Shown here piece by piece: positions 22,897-35,985 of a stretch of 64,000 nt of DNA. Below the pieces are notes generated by a model. That model had not been told where the DNA came from. It saw nothing but the letters and a program-made list of their open reading frames with translations, and did not search any database. Position 1 is the first letter of the stretch, and the number at the start of each line of letters is the position of its first letter. Origin of the DNA: Micropterix aruncella (taxonomy: Eukaryota > Arthropoda > Insecta > Lepidoptera > Micropterigidae); assembly GCA_944548615.1 (NCBI GenBank), contig OX155976.1, forward strand, positions 383,954 to 447,953. Direction: 5' to 3'. A program made the position numbers and the translations under genes.

Positions 22897-23964
22897 TTAG
22901 TCCGTTATTTTTGCGGAGGCGAGTTGCTTGAATTGTGATTTACTTAGAAGCATACCATCAAAGCAATTTACGATTTTCACATATGAGTGCATTATACGGG
23001 GCACCGGCGAGAATAGAGCGTTATTGGTTGAACAATGCGGCGGGCGGAAGACATCGCAACGACGAGTTCTGTGGATCGACGGAACGTTCAGCGGGAAACA
23101 ACTGAGCAGATCAGGGCAGTCGAGTTTATGGGTAAAGAGTGAATTAATGAGGAGAAGATCTGTAAGAGTACGTCTCGTCTTCAGAGATTGACATTTAAAA
23201 AAGTGAGTTTGGGCGTTGTAATCGGCGAATTCTATTTCGTGAAAGAATTTAAAACGCATCCACCTCAGAACCGTTTTCTGAACTCTTTCAATGTCTGAAA
23301 CATATTGTTCGTAACATGGATTCCAAATCACACTGCCAAACTCCAGTCTACTCCGGACAAGCGATGTAAACAGGAGCATAACAACGCGGAAATAATTGAA
23401 AGGCTTCGTTACCCTCCAAATGAATCCCAGCAACTGGTAACATTTGGAAGTCATTAGCTCGATATGAGTATTGAAGTTAAGTTTACTATTAAATGTTATA
23501 CCTAAGTCAGTGAATTCAGAAACTCTTTCCAGTTTATGCGCGTTAATATCATATTGGTAATGTGTAGGCCGATGAGATCTAGAAAAAGACATGGTTTTGC
23601 ATTTATTTAGGTTTAAGTACAGTTTATTTGTTACGCAATATTCTTGTAAATTTATTAGCTCGGCTTGAATATAATAGCAGTCATCAGCAGAAGCAATCGT
23701 ATTGAAAATTTTAAGGTCATCAGCATAAAGTAAGAATTGCGATTTCCTGAAACATTTTCCGATGTCGTTGATAAACAGCGTGAATAAAACAGGCCCTAAA
23801 TGGCTTCCCTGTGGCACACCGGAGGTGACGTCGATGGCTTTAGACAAATGTCCGTTTACTTGGACTAATTGGGATCGATTCGATAAGTATGATTCCATCC
23901 ATCGTAGCAAAGAACCGTGAATGCCTAAACGGTATAACTTCTGCAAGAGCAAAGAGGTATTCAC
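22897..23964 (-). pseudogene. LINE A ORF2, C-terminal part (RT palm, thumb, C-terminus)
   Basis: Continues the reading frame that stops at 33746 on the far side of the LTR element. It opens VNTSLLLQKLYRLGIHGSLL, then VPQGSHLGPVLF near 23800, the catalytic LLYADDLKIF near 23715, and an intact thumb and C-terminal region to a stop at 22897. About 355 residues without interruption. The gene is split only by the LTR insertion, marked by the 4-bp duplication TCAC (23961-23964 and 33746-33749). Members of this group nick DNA with an APE-type nuclease and prime reverse transcription at the nick. Confidence 0.92.
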
Positions 23965-25942
23965 TGTAATGGTCATAAAACCATTACGGGTTTAACAAAC
24001 AATATAATAAACAATTATTGCCAAAATTAGTTAACAAAAATAAAATAACAATAATATAGGATACAAGCGAATTTTATCGCACAATAGGCATCACTAGCGA
24101 TTAGATGGAACACGGGTGTAGAGAATCGCTAGTGAGAGTAGTTTTTTTTTTGGCCCGAAGACTCGCCTGGAAAGGTCGTCGTTTCAGCGCGGCGGTCGGT
24201 TTTTGCCTCGCGGCGATTACCGGCCGCCGGAGCTCATTTCACGACTTCGAAGTGGCCTACCTACATCTACGAATAAAATATAAAAGTCAAAGTCATCTTT
24301 AGAAATTATAACTAGAATCAAGTGCGGCGCAGGCAAAGCATTCCAGCGTGATCTCCACATCCTATTTGGGGCAAGTAGATTATATTCTCATTTTCGGTTT
24401 TTTTTTAAAGTAAAATTCGATTTCTTTTATTCTAACTTGCAATACCACAATCGTGCAATACTTTTAGTCCTTCAGACCCGTCTTGCACGACATATACGTG
24501 CTAACCCGTTTTTCTGAATATAGGAATCCGTAGTTTCTAATATAGGATCAACGATAGACACCGCCAATAAATCTAAAATCATTTCGGCGATCTCTACTTA
24601 AAATGTAGGCTGAAAAAATATATAAATATAATTAAAATCCACGTTAGACAATCTTGGGATTAAAACGTGGCGAAATCAGAGTGGCATTGAGTTCTTCCCG
24701 AGGCAATTAAAAATCAGATAAATTAATAAAATAGCTTATGAAGTAAAATACCAAATTATAGATAAATATAAATGCAAGTCATCGTCAGGGAATACGTAAT
24801 ATTTCCAAATTTAAATATCAGGGAAAATGATAGAGCAAAAGACTACCGTCGTTTACGATATTTGAAAGTGCAGCGTACCCGACACTAAAAATTGCCAAAT
24901 CATTGTAGGGCAAAAAAATAGGAAAAACCAGTTACGAATAATGCTCATCGAAACGCGGGTAAAATGTAATAATTGTAACGTACGCTCGTAAAAATCTCGC
25001 AAGGCCTTCGACGATCGACGGATTAAAATTAAGTTTCATAAATAATATAAATATTCAATATCACACATATAGTTTCGGGAAATGTCTTCGCAACAGGTTA
25101 TAGAAAAATAAATAGTAAATTTGGGTCGAAAAAGTATCTTTTATTTTACTCATAATCATCTCAATATCAGAATAATTTCAATTTTAATATCATCATATAT
25201 CATATATTTCATTTTCATTTTTTTATATAAATAAAATAGACTAAAAAAACCATAAAAGGAAAGGATTGGTTGAGATATATTTATAAAATATTAAAATCAG
25301 TTTCCAGTATTATTTGGGAAAATTCATTAAATTCAGAATTCTTTATTAAGGAAAATAAAGCACACTTATTTATGTTACAAATTAATTTTGCGCATATTCC
25401 AGCAAGATTTAATTTAAATTAACCGAATCCGCCGTCGCGTCCGCGCCATCTAGCGGCGAAACGCGGGCATTAGTAGCACAATGCAGGTTGAGCAAAATGA
25501 TATCAATTTTTGCTAAGTAACTCGCCGCGCCACCGCTAGAGGGCGTTCGAACGAGAATAATAATATATTATTTAGTAAGGGAAATGGTTCAAATAATTTA
25601 GCAATTCAATATCCATAAAAGGCCGTTCATCCCATAGGGATGGTCATCTTACCGTAGACTGGGTCACTAAGGGATTCTAAATACCCCCGTGCCTGAGATG
25701 GACTGAGCGAACCGACGCAAATCCCGACGCAGCCTACATGCCCCTGCCCCAGAAGAATTCTAAACGGTGGAAGGACTCTGGCACTTGTTCATAGATCCGA
25801 AATAAATCTTCTCTTCTTCCGGGCTGGCGCCCACTATATAAACAAATCTCTCCATATCGTCCGGAAGTATATTGGTAAAATAATAATATTGTAATCTATA
25901 AAATTAACTGATATATTAAAATTATTCGGGTCTCACATGACA
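23965..25942 (+). mobile_element. 5' LTR of a Ty3/Gypsy-type retrotransposon
   Basis: 1978 bp, TGTAATGG...TGACA. It lines up with 31770-33745 at a constant offset of 7805 and I saw no difference except an extra CA near the 3' end. A TATA box (tatataaa) lies at about 25836 and AATAAA at about 25801. A 65-codon frame at 24105 is present in both LTRs and is not a recognised protein. Its target site is LINE A, so it is the youngest layer of this nest. Confidence 0.95.
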
Positions 25943-26375
25943 AATTGGCGCCCAAAGTGGGTCTATTTTTCTGTTCAAACTTTCAAACAAATTGGCGAGC
26001 CAACGGGGGCTAATTTTTTTTTCAAACATTCCAAACAGTATTCTTTTTCAAAACAATTTTATCTTCTGTTTGACTAAATGACCAAGTTGGACGCATGACA
26101 AAATTGGCTTCCAACTTGGGGCTTATAGATCTTTTCATAATAATTTATTTTATTGTCCCATCAAATTTTTTTTACAAACAATTCTTTTCAAAATAACTCT
26201 TACCTTTTGTTTTGAAGTGACCACGCCAGTCGTCTGACAAATTGACGCCTGCTCGTGGGGCTCTTTTTTGTTTTCAAACTTTAGAAACAATTTTTTTTAC
26301 AAACAATTTTTTTTTTCAAAATAATTTATCTTTTGATTTAAAGCGATCACGCTGGTCGCCTACAAATTTCCCGCC
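25943..26375 (+). repeat. Diverged tandem modules resembling the primer site
   Basis: Four or five modules spaced about 45-140 bp: 'acaaattggcgcccaaagtg' (25941), 'caaattggcgagccaacggg' (25988), 'caaaattggcttccaacttg' (26098), 'tgacaaattgacgcctgctc' (26236) and a last weak one near 26360. Each is followed by T-rich sequence and 'ttcaaac' or 'acaatttt' blocks. They look like repeated copies of the LTR/primer-site junction. Confidence 0.7.
25945..25962 (+). promoter_or_regulatory. tRNA-Lys-type primer binding site
   Basis: 'TGGCGCCCAAAGTGGG' starts two bases after the LTR. The 3' end of insect tRNA-Lys(CTT) would pair with TGGCGCCCAACGTGGG, so the site matches with one mismatch over this stretch. 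This fits a Gypsy-type element. Confidence 0.8.
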
Positions 26376-27487
26376 CTCCCACCCTTTCTTTCTTATATAT
26401 CGCAACTTTTCAAAATATTGATATATTACTGTTGCGAAACTATTATTAAATATTTATTATTATTTTTATACAGGCAACGAACTTGGTACTAATTTAATTT
26501 TTTAAAAATATAAAATAAACACAACACACACGTACACGTTTACACACCGGCACGCCCTTAAAACACTTTAAAATTTTAATAAAATTTTCATAAAATATTT
26601 ATAAATACAATTTTCATATAACATCTCTAATATATGATTCAGTTTTAGCTTTTATAAACGAAAGATAAACATTGCGTCAACTATAATAATAGCAAAAATT
26701 TCTCTGTTCTTATATAAAATTGCAAGCACTTATACATTGACATGGAATACCTAGCGTCGCAAGTGAACCATAAGGAACTCTAACAAATGTGAAAACTAGA
26801 AATACGTACGAACACTACTGTGTGCGTCGAACAGTACATGGGCTTTAGGCACTTAGGAAAATTATGATTACAGGAAGTTTAATATATCTGATAGTGACAA
26901 AATAAATAAATGAATGAGAAACAAAACACTGCAAACAAAAACGTAAAGAAAGGAATAAACTTTAGGAAAAACGAAACAAACTAATTTCGAAAAATAATAA
27001 TATTAAATTATGGTAACAAGGAACTACACTTAGAGGTGCACACGAATACAGGGTGTCAAAAAAATAATACACGCAGTAAAATTTAAAACTTACTTAACCT
27101 CATGCAAATTTAAATAACATATAATAACTTAGAATCAACACTTAGAAATATACCCTGATGTACAGGGTGGTTCAAAAAAAAAAAATTTTTTTCTTTTTAA
27201 TAAATTTTAATTTTGTTTTTTTTTTCTCTTTAACTTGTATTTCTTTCATGTGAATCATCTTCTAGCTTTAACACTTAAATATGTACTAATAATTTTCAGC
27301 ATTCACCTTACACACTTGAAATTTTTAAATTGCATCTAACACACGACTTCACACTGTTCAACTATAACAAGATTTGAATTTAATTTCTTTTTTTTCTTCT
27401 CAAAACACTTACACACATAAATTTGGTAAGTGGTTGACACATTGAGCATATCGGGAAGCAATCGCAAAATGGCACCCAGGAAAACAA
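26376..27487 (+). other. Internal region of the LTR element, no gene recognised
   Basis: AT-rich, many stops in all frames. No gag, protease, RT or RNase H motif found. It includes 'acagggtg' motifs near 27050 and 27165. Confidence 0.6.
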
Positions 27488-27854
27488 ATGTTTAGTTTCA
27501 TTCCAGAAGAAAAATCCAAAATAGCAATAGACAGTCCACAGGAATTCGCAAAAGGACTCGAGACGCTCGCGGACGCATATGACGTCGTGCGGGAAAGACT
27601 CATGGAAGCTTTCAAAAATAACGCCTCAAAATATAACCTGAGGAGAAAGCACGTCGAATTCTCAGTCGGTGATTTCGTATGGGCGAAAAATCACATGCAA
27701 ATCGCGAAAAGCAGAGTTTTTCTCAAACAAACTAGCGCCCAGATATTCAAAATGCAAAATCATCGCGAAAAAGTCCCCCATAGCCTATGTATTGGTTGAC
27801 GAACACGGCAAAAATCGTGGGACGTACCACATAAAAGACCTGTGTAAAAATTAG
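27488..27854 (+). pseudogene. Integrase C-terminal remnant
   Basis: Frame 1 (27488-27799) carries IDSPQEFAKGLETLADAYDV, a basic stretch (NNASKYNLRRKH) and VGDFVWAKN, the 'xVGDxVW' SH3-like block that closes many Ty3/Gypsy integrases. A frame change near 27700 carries on as KLAPRYSKCKIIAKKSPIAY and DEHGKNRGTYHIKDL to a stop at 27854. The catalytic D,D-35-E core is absent, so it cannot act as an integrase. It is the only coding trace in the element. Confidence 0.8.
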
Positions 27855-30800
27855 GGTCACACAAAAAATACGCAGAACATTTCACATTGCAAATAACATT
27901 CGCATAATATCCACATGTAAACCGGAATATGCAAAATCACAAAAAGCAACGACTATATTGGGTACACCGTGAGATAGTTGCAAGTGAAAAGTAAAAGAAA
28001 AAATATAAAAACAGAGCAAAAATACAAAATATTAAGTAAATAAATGTAACAGATAAAGTATATAAGTATTCGATACAAGTATTCAAGGCTAAAAAAAAAT
28101 AATAATCACACATAAAGAAAAAGTAACAGACACATAAGGGCGTAGCATGATAAAAATAAAAACACATACAACACTAAATTTTCAATAAGTAAAATAAATA
28201 AATATATAATTTCACATACAATAGATAACATCGTTAAAAAAAAAATTTTTTTAAATAAAAAAAAAAATTTTTTTTTCTTAACATCTTATCCGGCTAAGAA
28301 CCCGGAGTGTCTAAAAAAAAATAGGGAGAAAGAATAGTACCAAGTTTCGCGTCAAAATATATTTATATAAAATATCATATATATGTATATATTTAACATA
28401 TAATATAGTAAAAAGGAGCCATGCGGATAAGTCTAAGGATTGAGATACTTCTATACCTATCATTTTATACTATATATTTGCATATAAGCAAAATCTGAAG
28501 GGTTCGATGATCTAACCCTGCTCATGGAGTAAAAACACCTGGGTGCTTTATACCCGTCTATTGTAAACATCACCTGACATGTAGAATTAAAATTTACTTT
28601 GATCAGCTCTGAAGGATACAAATTATTTTATATTATTATATATTAAATAGAGTATACCGGACGTTAAGCCGTTCGCGTTCAAATTAAAATTGTTCACGGA
28701 CAGGTCCTAAATTCATTTCTGAATAAACTCTACTATTATTATTTAATTTTTACTATTATGTAATTACATGGCAAAACTGCTGACATTTCTAATTAGCGAC
28801 TAGAATGTTCACGATAAAAAAACCATTGTATATTACAACATATAGCTACAGAAAGATCTCGTCCGATCCTGAATTTATCAGGACATGGAATATTTTTCCA
28901 TACCATGGATTGTTTTTATTGTCTTTTTTCTTCAAAAAAGACTTATAGATTTTCCGTTATGTCCCGCTGAAACGCTGCTCAAAATTAGTTTGTCCATAAA
29001 CGCTTATAGTCAGTAGCGAATTAATCTTAGCTGAACACGTAATTTCTGATGAAGTATACAATACTGTAGAGAGGAATCATTTGTACTGTCAAGAATCGGT
29101 AAAAATAATAAATACAAAGCAGTCAGTTTTGGTGTGAAAGGTTGTATGTCAGGAAGATCTAGTATGGGGAGGTAAGAAAAGAGAATGAACAGATCACGAA
29201 AGAGAAAAACTTAAGCTAAATATTGAAAATTCTATCATTCACACTCAAGACAACAATAATAACATCTCAGTAAAATATATGTTCAACACAAACATTAAAT
29301 TCGGAAGGCTTAAAAACCTGATAAGTTAAATAAATTCTTGCCGAACAAGGTATATAAGATTTACTATTAACCTACTACTACTAGAGTAAATTACGTAGTT
29401 AATATGCGCTTTAGATCGCAGAACAGTCACCATATATAGTATAATAAAAATTTTTTAAAAAATCTAAAGATTTCCCATATTTTTCTATTAAATTAAAGAC
29501 TATAGTGTCCACGCTTCCGCATGAATTAAAATTATGTGGATCGACGTCTATTATTGTTTCAACAGAGACTGGTCACCAATATATAGTTCATTTCTATACA
29601 AAAAAACTTATAAATATTTTTAAAAGGGAAATCTCATATATATATATATATCTTATATTTCACTCGGGGAGACCAATACCACAGACGGTGAATAATCTAT
29701 TATATGAAAAATTATCAATGTCATTGGAACCCTCACCATGACATACCTTTAACAAAAATACTTGGTGTAAATTATATAAATATTTTTTTAATAAATTAAA
29801 TATAAAAGTGCGAGATACTGTCCACGTCTCACAACACATAAATTTCATATAAATATACACTCTTCAATTTTTCCATACTCTTAAAAGATATCACGCTAGA
29901 AATCTGCCCATAATTTATTAAGCCAGCCACACATATAAATAAAGATCGACGTTGAGACATAATTTACTTTGTAACATTTGATTTTGTAGTAATTAAGATA
30001 AGCTCTCACAAGAAGTGGAGCGTTATCAAAATGTTTATTTTTCTTTTTACTTAAATATTAAAATACGAAAAACCTCAACACTTGTTTGAAGAAGAAAATC
30101 TGAAAAATCGGAAGGTGTATCCATACGAACACCTAATAAAATATAGTCTTAAGTTTAGTTACTGGAAGCTTATTTGAAAAGCAATGTGGGAGAATTTTTG
30201 TTTAAAAAAAAAAGTAAAATAAAAATGTTTTTTTATTAAATAGTAAGAATAGATGTAGTAGTTTAAAAATTTCTGTAATTTGTAAAGAAAACGCAGAAGC
30301 ACGTCTCTTTTGTTCCGTCAAAAATTTTTGAAATAAAAATAAAGTTGTATACGAGAATATGCCCTTCCTGTCAAACCCTTCCTAATGAATTGCCAGCCAA
30401 CCGCAATCCTAGTAAAAAATAAGAGACCATATGATGCAGCAAAGAAAATTATACATTCCAGAAAGAGACAGAGCGACGAGAAAGAGGACGCCGATAATAA
30501 AAGGACAAAATGGAAACGCTATATGGCAGCTGGAAGAGCCACGACGCAGACGACAGAGATCAGCAGCAATGACTCACGACTCCTCGAAAGCGCAGCACAC
30601 CCATACAAATAGCAAAGGAAGATACCGAGGATCGACCGAAGTAAATAAGATCCAATCACGCTTATCCGACTCCAGACCACGCAGAAACCTAAGGTAAAAA
30701 GTCGAACTATTTCCTTTTTCACCGCAACAGGAAGGCCAGGAGGCACGTAAATAGACGAAACTACCTATGACGTCAGCACCGGCAACATGCGACCTGCAGT

Positions 30801-31769
30801 ATTACCAGGGACGGTATCGTGGACCGACCAGTAAAGCAAAACGGACAAGCGCGTGAACGAGACAATTCCCCCAAGATTGTGAGAGAAAATGCGGACTGCA
30901 TTGTTTTAGATAGAGACTAATATACCAATCGACAGTGCATTGATCTTCAATTCAGTGTAGCAACTTTTGAAAAAGTGCATTTGTGCAGTGAGGGGCAAAA
31001 ATGGGAAAAACGGGATAAAGAAGTTAGAAATTGGACAAAATTTTAAACATTTTTTTGAAACAGTACATCTACACTTCGATAGACTTTATAAAAGCATCTG
31101 ATGATGTGTCCAGATTTACATGTATAAATTGACATTTTCGTGTTCAAGCTCCGAAGCAAAAAGCTTTGGGAGCGAACCTCTACTAATATGACTTCTTCTC
31201 TACATCTCTTACCAAGGTGACGAGTTCCGGACGTAACGAGGCAAAGACGACAATTGAGCATCATATGGGCAAATACGAACACAAATGAAGGAAAAATACA
31301 TAAAAGGAAATACGGCAAAACGGCAGACAATGACAAGACCCTGGACGGAGCGGAATAGACGACACAGGCCACTGTATTCACTGTATCAAAATTGTAAAAT
31401 GTAAGGTTATAAAGGACGTGTTTCGCAGAGCATTTTTTCTAACTTGGATAAATAGCTTTCTTTTAATAACTTAGTAGAAAATCGGAAAACCTCAAAAATT
31501 TCCAACTTCGGAAAATTTATTATAAAATATAATTTCTTTAAATAATAGGAGACTAGAAGCAGGGGTTATCTCTTAATAATAATGTACTTTAAACTGTCAA
31601 GACAGAATATAATAGAACTTTTAGAAATTTTTATGTCGTAGCAAGCGTAGCACGGCAACTGAAGAACCGTAGCGATGGCTACGCTTTAGGTGGTAGATTC
31701 TTATAGTAGTTCGTTTAGTCTTTGGTGTTTAAGGTCTTCGTGGGCGAAGACTGAACATCTTTTCCGGCA
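27855..31769 (+). other. Internal region of the LTR element, non-coding
   Basis: Nearly 4 kb without a convincing protein. Frames at 29505-29741 and 30385-30697 are short and unrecognised. A/T runs at 28220-28280. The expected purine tract before the 3' LTR is not evident: the last bases are 'gaacatcttttccggca'. With the almost identical LTRs this suggests a non-autonomous (LARD-like) element moved in trans. Confidence 0.6.
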
Positions 31770-33745
31770 TGTAATGGTCATAAAACCATTACGGGTTTAA
31801 CAAACAATATAATAAACAATTATTGCCAAAATTAGTTAACAAAAATAAAATAACAATAATATAGGATACAAGCGAATTTTATCGCACAATAGGCATCACT
31901 AGCGATTAGATGGAACACGGGTGTAGAGAATCGCTAGTGAGAGTAGTTTTTTTTTTGGCCCGAAGACTCGCCTGGAAAGGTCGTCGTTTCAGCGCGGCGG
32001 TCGGTTTTTGCCTCGCGGCGATTACCGGCCGCCGGAGCTCATTTCACGACTTCGAAGTGGCCTACCTACATCTACGAATAAAATATAAAAGTCAAAGTCA
32101 TCTTTAGAAATTATAACTAGAATCAAGTGCGGCGCAGGCAAAGCATTCCAGCGTGATCTCCACATCCTATTTGGGGCAAGTAGATTATATTCTCATTTTC
32201 GGTTTTTTTTTAAAGTAAAATTCGATTTCTTTTATTCTAACTTGCAATACCACAATCGTGCAATACTTTTAGTCCTTCAGACCCGTCTTGCACGACATAT
32301 ACGTGCTAACCCGTTTTTCTGAATATAGGAATCCGTAGTTTCTAATATAGGATCAACGATAGACACCGCCAATAAATCTAAAATCATTTCGGCGATCTCT
32401 ACTTAAAATGTAGGCTGAAAAAATATATAAATATAATTAAAATCCACGTTAGACAATCTTGGGATTAAAACGTGGCGAAATCAGAGTGGCATTGAGTTCT
32501 TCCCGAGGCAATTAAAAATCAGATAAATTAATAAAATAGCTTATGAAGTAAAATACCAAATTATAGATAAATATAAATGCAAGTCATCGTCAGGGAATAC
32601 GTAATATTTCCAAATTTAAATATCAGGGAAAATGATAGAGCAAAAGACTACCGTCGTTTACGATATTTGAAAGTGCAGCGTACCCGACACTAAAAATTGC
32701 CAAATCATTGTAGGGCAAAAAAATAGGAAAAACCAGTTACGAATAATGCTCATCGAAACGCGGGTAAAATGTAATAATTGTAACGTACGCTCGTAAAAAT
32801 CTCGCAAGGCCTTCGACGATCGACGGATTAAAATTAAGTTTCATAAATAATATAAATATTCAATATCACACATATAGTTTCGGGAAATGTCTTCGCAACA
32901 GGTTATAGAAAAATAAATAGTAAATTTGGGTCGAAAAAGTATCTTTTATTTTACTCATAATCATCTCAATATCAGAATAATTTCAATTTTAATATCATCA
33001 TATATCATATATTTCATTTTCATTTTTTTATATAAATAAAATAGACTAAAAAAACCATAAAAGGAAAGGATTGGTTGAGATATATTTATAAAATATTAAA
33101 ATCAGTTTCCAGTATTATTTGGGAAAATTCATTAAATTCAGAATTCTTTATTAAGGAAAATAAAGCACACTTATTTATGTTACAAATTAATTTTGCGCAT
33201 ATTCCAGCAAGATTTAATTTAAATTAACCGAATCCGCCGTCGCGTCCGCGCCATCTAGCGGCGAAACGCGGGCATTAGTAGCACAATGCAGGTTGAGCAA
33301 AATGATATCAATTTTTGCTAAGTAACTCGCCGCGCCACCGCTAGAGGGCGTTCGAACGAGAATAATAATATATTATTTAGTAAGGGAAATGGTTCAAATA
33401 ATTTAGCAATTCAATATCCATAAAAGGCCGTTCATCCCATAGGGATGGTCATCTTACCGTAGACTGGGTCACTAAGGGATTCTAAATACCCCCGTGCCTG
33501 AGATGGACTGAGCGAACCGACGCAAATCCCGACGCAGCCTACATGCCCCTGCCCCAGAAGAATTCTAAACGGTGGAAGGACTCTGGCACTTGTTCATAGA
33601 TCCGAAATAAATCTTCTCTTCTTCCGGGCTGGCGCCCACTATATAAACAAATCTCTCCATATCGTCCGGAAGTATATTGGTAAAATAATAATATTGTAAT
33701 CTATAAAATTAACTGATATATTAAAATTATTCGGGTCTCATGACA
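31770..33745 (+). mobile_element. 3' LTR of the retrotransposon
   Basis: 1976 bp, copy of 23965-25942 lacking one CA near the end. The base after it starts the target duplication TCAC (33746-33749). The end of the LTR is fixed by the LINE A reading frame, which is continuous if the element and one TCAC are ignored. Confidence 0.95.
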
Positions 33746-35608
33746 TCACTTTGTCGAAAGCCTTTGAAAAATCAGTAAATATCACGTCCACTTGCTTGCG
33801 GCTGTCCAGAGCGTTAGCTATGTAGTTTGTATATAGTAATAAGTTAGTGTTAATTGACCGACCGGCAATAAAACCGTGCTGCTGTTGTATTATGATATTT
33901 TTGTATGCTGATGAAACGCTCCGACACACGAGATATTCTAATAGCTTGCCAAAAATGCTCAGTTTAGATATAGGCCGATAGTTTTTGACTTCGCTTTTAT
34001 CTCCCGACTTAAAAATTGGAGTGATATGGGCCGTCTTCCATTTCTCAGGATAAACGCCGGTTCGCATAGATTCGGTAAAGATATATAATAATGGCGGAAT
34101 AATTTCCGGGGAGCATCGTTTAATAAAAAGCGGTGGTAGACCGTCCGGCCCCATCGCTTTACGAACGTCTAATCGATCAATATAACTTTTTATATCTGTA
34201 AATTTGATTTCTACTAAGGCGAGAGTAACCGCACATGAATTATCGTCAGTGGCTGAGGGAGAAACGGCGGCGCGGAGCGCCGACGCAGTCCTCGCGGCCG
34301 GGGACGCAGCCCCCGCGCCTGTCCCGCTCGCTGGAGGAACCGGTTCGTAAACTGAACTGAAATAATCCGCGAATAAATTACACACAGTTCGGCAGTCGGA
34401 TGAGGTAGTGCCTTCGAAGGACATATTTTTTGGTAGACCCCGATTAACTCGGCTGTTATTAACGAACGACCAAAACTCTTTAATATTATTTTTTATCGAC
34501 GATTCAGTGCATTCAATGTATTTACGGTAGCAATCTTTTGTTAAGGTTTTGACGCGTCCACGTAGCAGTGAAAATTCATAGTAATCGGCGGGCCTTTTGT
34601 TTTTTTTCCATTTTTTATGGTGTTTTTTCTTCTCCGATATCATCCTGCGTAACGCGACCGAAAACCAACAGGGATAGTTAAGGGGACGAGTGTGCTTTAA
34701 GGGTACATGTGCATCTGTAATATTCCTGATTTTATTATAAAAAATGTTGACACAATCATCCACAGAATTATTTACAAATAAATTATTCCAATCAGTTTCT
34801 CTCAGTGCCGTTTTGATTTCGGGATAGTTGGCCCTAATAAAGTTTGGGACAGCTTTATTTTTTAAGGAAGTGTGTGTTTTATATATTGGCGTATTCTCCA
34901 AATTAACAATAAAAGATTTGTGGTGCCGGTTTTAGGCAGCAAGACAGTGTCGGGCAACGTGACGTAGCAACCAGAATTTGACAGGGCGAGATCGAGGATT
35001 CTGCCATTTGAATTAACGAATTTATTAAATTGATTTAGACCACATAAACTAAAATGATTAAAGGCGCATCTACTTACAGGTTCCGTCGGCTGGTCAGCTG
35101 TCAAATATTTTTGGGATGCAGTTATATTCCAATTAATGTGTGGCAAGTTCGTGTCACCTAATATCAAAAAAGTGTCTGTAGGATGAAGAGACATAATTTT
35201 AAAAACATTTCCGAAAAATACGTTATAAGTAGCAAGCGTAGAGTTTGGTGGAATATATGTACAACAGAGGTGGACATTTTTTTTGTCAAGTGAGATCGAT
35301 ACCCATAGGTCCTCACACTCATTACTCTCCCATCGACTCTGCCTTTTGCAAATGATATCGTTTTTGAAAGCGATTAGAACCCCTCCCCCATCCTTTTTTT
35401 TGCCACCCGCACCGTGTTCTCTGTCTCGCCGGTAGACTTCATAATTACTCGAGCAATCGAATAATTCAGCGGTTAAAACGCTTGGTTTTAGATAAGTTTC
35501 AACTAACGCAATTATTGGGAAATCACAATTCAAGCAATTTACCTTAAAGTCGTGTGTTTTAGATCGAAGACCGTTAACATTTTGAAAATATATATTTAAA
35601 ATAGACAT
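33746..35608 (-). pseudogene. LINE A ORF2, endonuclease and RT N-terminal part
   Basis: The ATG at 35608 opens MSILNIYFQNVNGLRSK. APE-type endonuclease motifs follow: QNVNGL, ALVETYLKP with the catalytic Glu, the YIPP block, GDTNLPHINW near 35160-35135, and NGRILDLALS. A frameshift near 34915-34930 falls just before the HHKSF block. From 34901 the frame holds the linker, an acidic/Ala-rich low-complexity stretch, YRPISKLSIFGK, HGFIAGRSINTN and FTDFSKAFDKV, where the LTR element breaks it. Apart from that one frameshift ORF2 looks complete. Confidence 0.92.
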
Positions 35609-35643
35609 AAGATTAATATGTAAACTGGCTAATTTTAATTAAC

Positions 35644-35985
35644 TTATTCGGCGGGGTCGACACTATCTCTGACTGTTGCGAGTACGTTTGGCTGTTGCGA
35701 GTACGTTTGCGAAATTTTTGAGATGTCTTCGAGCGAGCGGATATGTATTAGATGTGTCGTTGTATTTTTGCGTACGAAGATCTTGGCGTCGCGAATCCAC
35801 ACAAACTGGAAATTAGCAAGTCTAGCGGCAGCCCTGGTATGGAATAGCAGATTTTTATTGCGCGGAGATAAGTGTTCGTTGAAGTATATGCGTTTAATAT
35901 TTGTCCCGTCGATGACTTCGGTAGTTGGTTTGGATGTGCGAATAGCGGCGAGCAAGTCCTCTTTAATCCTCCGGGTGGAAAGCCT
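35644..35985 (-). pseudogene. LINE A ORF1, C-terminal part
   Basis: About 113 residues to a stop at 35644. The block YFNEHLSPRNKNLLFHTRAA, then FQFVWIRDAKIFVRK is typical of the C-terminus of CR1/Jockey-group ORF1 proteins (nucleic-acid-binding, co-packaged with LINE RNA). The 5' end of the insertion lies here: upstream sequence switches to LINE B at about 35985. ORF2 starts 36 bp downstream. Confidence 0.75.

Noticed and set aside
24105..24302. 65-codon frame present twice (also 31910-32107)
   Set aside because: It is in the LTR, so the duplication is trivial, and the sequence matches no family.
30385..30697. Overlapping basic frames in the LTR element as gag or env
   Set aside because: No zinc knuckle, capsid or envelope motif; composition only.
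33746..35608. Intact, expressible LINE A
   Set aside because: ORF2 has a frameshift near 34915-34930 and is split by the LTR element, and ORF1 is 5' truncated.
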